64,000 nucleotides of DNA from CBDFNN01 sp965250215 (GTDB lineage Bacteria; Bacteroidota; Rhodothermia; Rhodothermales; DATKEJ01), in assembly GCA_965250215.1 (NCBI GenBank), contig CBDFNN010000004.1, positions 992,001 through 1,056,000 of the forward strand, read 5' to 3'. How positions within the stretch are numbered: the first letter of the stretch is position 1; every line of letters starts with the position of its first letter. The notes under the pieces were generated by a model. The model searched no databases, was not told the origin of the DNA, and saw only the letters and a list, made by a program, of their open reading frames with translations. The position numbers were made by a program, and so were the translations under genes. Of the stretch, positions 59,618-64,000 are shown piece after piece.

Positions 59618-60991
59618 CTAGGTCTGGACATTCGTTTTCTCGGATGTCAAATACTTGAAACGCAATCCTAAGGCTAAAGCTGCCGCTGCAAGTCCCGCGA
59701 CAAGACCCCACCATAGCCCCTCTGGACCCCATTCTAGTCCATAGCACGTGTAGATTCCAACCGAGAAACCGACGCCCCAATAAGTCAAAAATGCCAACAA
59801 CATGGGGATTTTAGTGTCCTTTAGACCCCGCAAAGCCGCTCCTGCCGAAACCTGAATTCCATCGAAAACTTGGAAAAAGCCTGCTACCCAGAGAATGCCC
59901 ATCGCGGTGGCAATAATAGTAGCGTTTTGTGGTTCAGATAGGTCTATAAAAAGACCTACTATTTGCCGGGGTATGGTCCAGAACACTATCGCACAAATAA
60001 CCATGACTCCTGCTGCTGCCATCATTCCGGTGTTGCCCGAAATTCGCGCAGCTTCCGCATCTCCTTGTCCGTTGTTAAATCCTACCCTGACTGCGGTTGC
60101 AAGAGAAAGTCCTACCGGGATCATGAAAGTAAATGCAGCAATTTGTATTCCAATTTGATGGGAAGCCAACTCAGTCGGACCGAGATTTCCCATCATCATT
60201 GCGGTTGCAGCAAACAAGGCGACTTCAATCAGGAAAAAGACAGCTATAGGTGAGCCCAGCTGCAGAATCTTTTTAAAATAGGTATAGTCAGGCTTTCCAA
60301 GCTTCGAGAAGACGCGGAAGTCCTTTGTATAGGCAGAGTTCTTCACATAGAGGAATGCCGCTAGAAACATGACCCAGAAAACAATACTACTCGCGATTCC
60401 CGTTCCAACAACGCCAAGTCTTGGCAGACCCCATCGGCCAAACATGAGAGCATAATCGGCTACAATGTTAACAAGAAGACCTAGGAATAGAATCAACATA
60501 ATGACTCGTGGTCGTTCCACTCCCTCCAAAAATGACCGCAGTGCTACGGTCAATAGGGCAGCTGGCAGACCAAAGGAAATGGCTTTCAGGTATTGGGCCG
60601 ACATCGCTGCAACTTCAGGATCCTGTCCAGTCCAGTCGTATAGTGCCTCGACCTTCCACAGCAGAACCATCAACGGAATCGATAGGAAGACAGCAAGCCA
60701 CATACCTTGCCTCACCGATCTTCCAATTGGATCAATCTCTCCTGCTCCTCTTGCGTTTGAGACCAGTGGAGAGATAGCAAACATGAATCCCATTCCGGTC
60801 AGATAAAGCGGAAAGAAAGTTGAGTTGCCAAGACCAACCGCAGCGATTTCAAATCCTCCCAATCTGCCGGCCATCAAGGTATCAACGAATCCCACCGATG
60901 ACTGTGCCAATTGAGCGATTACCAGGGGAACTGCGAGTACCAAGAGGCTGGCGAATTCTTGCTTATATGTAGAGAACCCCCCTTTCTTCAC
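59618..60991 (-). CDS. MATE-family efflux transporter
   Basis: 457 residues from a GTG start. Twelve TM segments; seen: PLVIAQLAQSSVGFVDTLMAGRLG (the typical N-terminal motif), AISPLVSNARGAGE, SFLEGVERPRV, LGSPIAVFFLIEVALFAATAMMMGNLG, and GIGIA-type repeats. Exchanges Na+ or H+ for cationic drugs. It is convergent with the decarboxylase gene, 5 bp away, so there is almost no space for a terminator. Confidence 0.92.
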   Translation of the reverse strand: MKKGGFSTYKQEFASLLVLAVPLVIAQLAQSSVGFVDTLMAGRLGGFEIAAVGLGNSTFFPLYLTGMGFMFAISPLVSNARGAGEIDPIGRSVRQGMWLAVFLSIPLMVLLWKVEALYDWTGQDPEVAAMSAQYLKAISFGLPAALLTVALRSFLEGVERPRVIMLILFLGLLVNIVADYALMFGRWGLPRLGVVGTGIASSIVFWVMFLAAFLYVKNSAYTKDFRVFSKLGKPDYTYFKKILQLGSPIAVFFLIEVALFAATAMMMGNLGPTELASHQIGIQIAAFTFMIPVGLSLATAVRVGFNNGQGDAEAARISGNTGMMAAAGVMVICAIVFWTIPRQIVGLFIDLSEPQNATIIATAMGILWVAGFFQVFDGIQVSAGAALRGLKDTKIPMLLAFLTYWGVGFSVGIYTCYGLEWGPEGLWWGLVAGLAAAALALGLRFKYLTSEKTNVQT

Positions 60992-61127
60992 GTGGTTGAT
61001 TGTTATTCATTATCATTCTAAACCGCCCAGACTATTCCGGGCGGATCTAGTTTCAGGCTTGACCAGCACCCAGCTTTCCAAATCGCCCAAGAATTCGATA
61101 ACTGACTCCAATGGAGCTCAGCCCCTA

Positions 61128-63209
61128 GTGGATGTGAGCGTCATTATAGTCAATTACAACGTCAAAGAATTCCTAAAGCAGGTATTGAATTCTATAGAGA
61201 AGGCCTCGCAGAATCTTGTCGTTGAGACGATTGTGGTTGATAATGATTCGGTCGATGGTTCGGTTGAAATGGTGGAGCGATTCTTTCCAGATGTTCTCGT
61301 ATTTCCCTACAAAGAGAACTTGGGTTTCGGCAAGGCAAACAATGTTGGCATTTGTGCGGCACGTGGAGAGTACCTGTTTATCCTCAATCCCGATACCGTT
61401 TTGCAAGAGGACTCGATTGAAAAGCTAATCGAGTTTCTCCAAGAGCACCCTGAAGCCGGTGGCGTAGGACCGAGGATCATGGATCCTGATGGCACTTTTG
61501 CGAGGGAGTCTCGACGCTCTTTTCCAAGCCCCTTTGTTGCGTTCAATCGGGTAATTGGCCTTAGCAAGTTGTTTCCGAAAAGCAAGACATTTGGTCGCTA
61601 CAATCTCAGCTATCTGCCAATTGATCAGGTCTGTGAAGTTGATGCCTTGAGTGGGAGCTGCATGATGATTCGACGCAAGACATTGCTTCAACCTTACTCG
61701 GAAGACTTGGCAAAAGATGAATCGCTCTCAGACTCCCGAGGAAAGGTTTTTACTCGCGAACAATATGAAAATGGAGGAGGAGGTGGACTTTTCGACGAAG
61801 CCTTCTTCATGTACGGAGAAGATCTTGACTGGTGTTTCAGGATCAAGAAAGCGGGATGGAAAATCTTCTACACTCCTTCCACTCAGATCATCCACTATAA
61901 AGGAGAAAGCACCAAGCGGGGCGAATTGCGCTACGTCAAATTATTCTACGGTGCCATGATTCAATTCGTGGATAAACACTTCGATGGACGGCATTCCAAA
62001 CTCTTTGCCTTGATAGTCAACTTTGGAATCTTTCTCAAAGCCGGCCAATCAATAGTAGCGAGAGCTCTTCAGCGACTCAAGATGCCCTTTGCCGAGTGGT
62101 TGATGGCTTCGCTTTCCATTGCGGTCATTGCTGCCCTGCGATCCCTACCGGTAACCTTTTCCTTTCCGGATTATTTCTACTTCTTCGTTGTGCCACTATT
62201 TGCACTCAGTATCGTGGTGGCGATTGCGGCGATCAATGGCTACAGCAAACTTGGTCGGAGAAAGACCTCGGCGGCGTTTGTAGGGGTCGGATTAGCTTTT
62301 CTTTTTGTTGCGAGCCTCTCCTTCTTCGTCAAAGAGATCGCCTTTTCAAGATTGGTGGTCTTGTTCGGATTTGGCTTATCAGGCTCTTTGATCTCTGTTT
62401 CCAGATGGATTAGAAAAGAGTTGAGTGATCGGAGTATCGGAAAGAGACAAGCGGTCTTAATAGGAGGCCGATCCGAGGCGCTAAGACTCGATCAACTTTT
62501 GCGCTCACATTCAAAGCGACCCTTCGATCTGCTTGGATATGTTGATTTGGATTCGTCGAGAGACACAGAGAAGCGGGCGGTACAAATTTTACCCAGGCTG
62601 GGTGAACTTTCGCAGCTTCGGGATATCATTCGCGTCAGATATGTGGACGATCTAGTGTTCTCCGCCGATGATGTTTCAAACCAGATAATTCTGGAGACTA
62701 TTAGGGAAGTCGGTGATCTCCCCGTCGACTGTAAAATTTTGTCTTCCGGTGCTGAACACGTAATAGGCAAATCGTTTATTGGGAGTGTCGAGCCCTTTGA
62801 TGAGCTGATTAGTGCTGAGGAGCGAGTGGCTGAGCCACGAAGTATCTTGCTGCGTCGACTCATAGACTTACCTTTTGGACTTTTGGGACTCATCCTTCAC
62901 GTCATCCTATTTCCCTTTAGATTGTTAACAGGTGAAACTTCGATCTTCAACAGGCTAGGCCGCTTCACAAAAAGAAGCGTCGACCTGTTATTTGGTCGTA
63001 AAACTTTTGTAGGTTTACACAGTGAGGAAGAGATAGATATTCCAGAAGCCTGGGGTTTGAGTGAAGGAATAATTCCTATTGTACCTTTGAATGTGGAAAT
63101 TACCGAGGAAGAGAGGAAACAGGCCTATTGGAACTACGTCGAGACCCAATCATTGGGACTCGATCTAAGAATTACTTGGGATCGATTAAGGAAAAGACAA
63201 CTAATCTAG
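61128..63209 (+). CDS. GT2 glycosyltransferase fused to a degenerate sugar-phosphotransferase-like module
   Basis: The open frame begins at TTG 60996, but that would leave only 4 bp to the divergent MATE gene. GTG 61128 (VDVSVIIVNYN) starts right at the GT2 domain and is preferred (693 residues). GT2 motifs: SVIIVNYNVKEFL, NPDTVLQED, FDEAFFMYGEDLDWCFRIKKAGWKI (WbbL/rhamnosyltransferase type). Then several TM segments, a Rossmann-like CoA_binding_3-type segment (RQAVLIGGRSEALRLDQLLR..LLGYVDLD), and a C-terminal part ending YWNYVETQSLGLDLRITWD, which echoes the tail of polyprenyl-phosphate sugar transferases (..YYVENWSLWLDL). The catalytic KFRSM and DELPQ motifs are absent. Inference: membrane-bound surface-polysaccharide glycosyltransferase. 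Confidence 0.7.
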   Translation: MDVSVIIVNYNVKEFLKQVLNSIEKASQNLVVETIVVDNDSVDGSVEMVERFFPDVLVFPYKENLGFGKANNVGICAARGEYLFILNPDTVLQEDSIEKLIEFLQEHPEAGGVGPRIMDPDGTFARESRRSFPSPFVAFNRVIGLSKLFPKSKTFGRYNLSYLPIDQVCEVDALSGSCMMIRRKTLLQPYSEDLAKDESLSDSRGKVFTREQYENGGGGGLFDEAFFMYGEDLDWCFRIKKAGWKIFYTPSTQIIHYKGESTKRGELRYVKLFYGAMIQFVDKHFDGRHSKLFALIVNFGIFLKAGQSIVARALQRLKMPFAEWLMASLSIAVIAALRSLPVTFSFPDYFYFFVVPLFALSIVVAIAAINGYSKLGRRKTSAAFVGVGLAFLFVASLSFFVKEIAFSRLVVLFGFGLSGSLISVSRWIRKELSDRSIGKRQAVLIGGRSEALRLDQLLRSHSKRPFDLLGYVDLDSSRDTEKRAVQILPRLGELSQLRDIIRVRYVDDLVFSADDVSNQIILETIREVGDLPVDCKILSSGAEHVIGKSFIGSVEPFDELISAEERVAEPRSILLRRLIDLPFGLLGLILHVILFPFRLLTGETSIFNRLGRFTKRSVDLLFGRKTFVGLHSEEEIDIPEAWGLSEGIIPIVPLNVEITEEERKQAYWNYVETQSLGLDLRITWDRLRKRQLI

Positions 63210-63238
63210 AGTTGCGGACAGAGTGAAAATTGAAAAAA

Positions 63239-64000
63239 ATGCATTTATTGGATTTTGAAAAGCCCATAGCAGAATTAGAGACTAAACTTCGAGATCTTCG
63301 GATAATGGATTCCGAAAATCCGACTTTGGATCTGAGCAATGAGATTGCTCAGCTGGAAGAGCGCGTGGAGAATTTACGTTTGTCCATCTATGACGATTTG
63401 ACGAGATGGCAGCGAGTACAAATTGCAAGACATCCGGAAAGACCTTATACGCTCGACTATATCGAAAATCTAACGGAAGATTTTGTCGAACTCCACGGCG
63501 ACCGACTCATGGCAGATGATCCCGCCATCGTAGGAGGACTGGCAAAGTTCAAGGGATCGAGGTGGGGAGGAAATGATCAGTCCGTCGTGATTTTGGGTCA
63601 GCAAAAAGGACGCGATACAAAATCGAGGAAGTACCGACGCTTCGGAATGCCAAACCCAGAGGGTTATCGGAAAGCCAGGAGGCTGATGGAGATGGCTGAA
63701 AAATTCCATCGACCGATTATCACTTTGGTCGACACGCCAGGAGCATTTCCAGGTCTAGAAGCTGAGGAGCACGGCCAGGCTGAGGCGATCGCTAAGAACC
63801 TAGTAGTGATGTCAAGGCTAACAGTCCCGATCATCGTTGTGATCATCGGTGAAGGAGCATCCGGGGGAGCCCTAGGAATAGCTGTCGGAGATAGAATTTT
63901 AATGCTCGAAAACACATGGTATTCAGTTATCTCGCCCGAGAGCTGTTCTTCGATTCTCTGGAGATCTTGGGACTACAAGGAGCAAGCTGCCTTTGCTCTC
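63239..64000 (+). CDS. accA: Acetyl-CoA carboxylase carboxyltransferase alpha subunit, 5' part
   Basis: Open to the window edge; 254 codons seen of about 320. Starts MHLLDFEKPIAELETKLRDLR (a TTG at 63230 would add three residues). Seen: ARHPERPYTLDYIENLTEDFVELHGDRLMADDPAIVGGLAKFKG, VILGQQKGRDTKSR, GMPNPEGYRKARRLMEMAEKFHRPIITLVDTPGAFPGLEAEEHGQAEAIAKNL, GEGASGGALGIAVGDRILMLENTWYSVISPESCSSILW. Transfers the carboxyl group from biotin to acetyl-CoA with AccD. Confidence 0.96.
   Translation, partial: MHLLDFEKPIAELETKLRDLRIMDSENPTLDLSNEIAQLEERVENLRLSIYDDLTRWQRVQIARHPERPYTLDYIENLTEDFVELHGDRLMADDPAIVGGLAKFKGSRWGGNDQSVVILGQQKGRDTKSRKYRRFGMPNPEGYRKARRLMEMAEKFHRPIITLVDTPGAFPGLEAEEHGQAEAIAKNLVVMSRLTVPIIVVIIGEGASGGALGIAVGDRILMLENTWYSVISPESCSSILWRSWDYKEQAAFAL

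Overview
The window looks like a chromosomal stretch of a Bacteroidota bacterium of moderate GC content. It carries a PorW/SprE-type lipoprotein of the type IX secretion system (T9SS) and two large exported proteins with T9SS C-terminal sorting domains. Leaders are A-rich with almost no Shine-Dalgarno sequence, and TTG or GTG starts are common. tuf lies inside the str cluster, and many genes have non-canonical leaders, so I would favour a lineage outside the classical Bacteroidia/Flavobacteriia, but this is inference. I found no rRNA, tRNA, CRISPR array or recognisable transposase.

Layout. 1-5.7 kb: 3' end of nosY (nitrous-oxide reductase maturation), a secreted beta-helix protein with a T9SS tail, and rapA. 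5.8-13.5 kb: a GMC oxidoreductase, a plant-like leucine-rich-repeat T9SS cargo protein, a GCS2-CBS fusion flanked by two copies of a 76-bp repeat, and purQ. 13.6-19.3 kb: a tripartite RND efflux operon (membrane fusion protein, RND pump, TolC) on the minus strand. 19.5-28.1 kb: pyk, a 1561-residue PorW/SprE-like lipoprotein with SPOR domains, and ftsH behind a structured leader.

28.3-49.4 kb: one almost uninterrupted str-S10-spc-alpha cluster (rpsL to rplQ, 33 recognised translation, secretion and transcription genes). It is interrupted by a small lipoprotein gene between rpsJ and rplC and ends in an rplQ whose product is L17 fused to an acidic repeat and a DUF4332-like domain. 49.5-64 kb: htpG, a DUF4440-like protein, an AlkD-like glycosylase, a DUF6958-like protein, a broken heme-barrel-like gene, a 7-TM protein, a LemA/TPM pair, a TPR protein, a translationally coupled CPBP protease/trhO/decarboxylase group, a MATE exporter, a GT2 protein fused to a degenerate sugar-phosphotransferase module, and the start of accA.

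The most unusual signals are: the L17-DUF4332 fusion; the lipoprotein inside the S10 operon; tandem degenerate 7-mer and 9-mer repeats that run up to the start codons of pyk, htpG, the GMC oxidoreductase, rplV and rplE; the GT2/phosphoglycosyltransferase-like fusion; a structured region before ftsH; the paired 76-bp repeats; and SPOR domains on the PorW-like protein.
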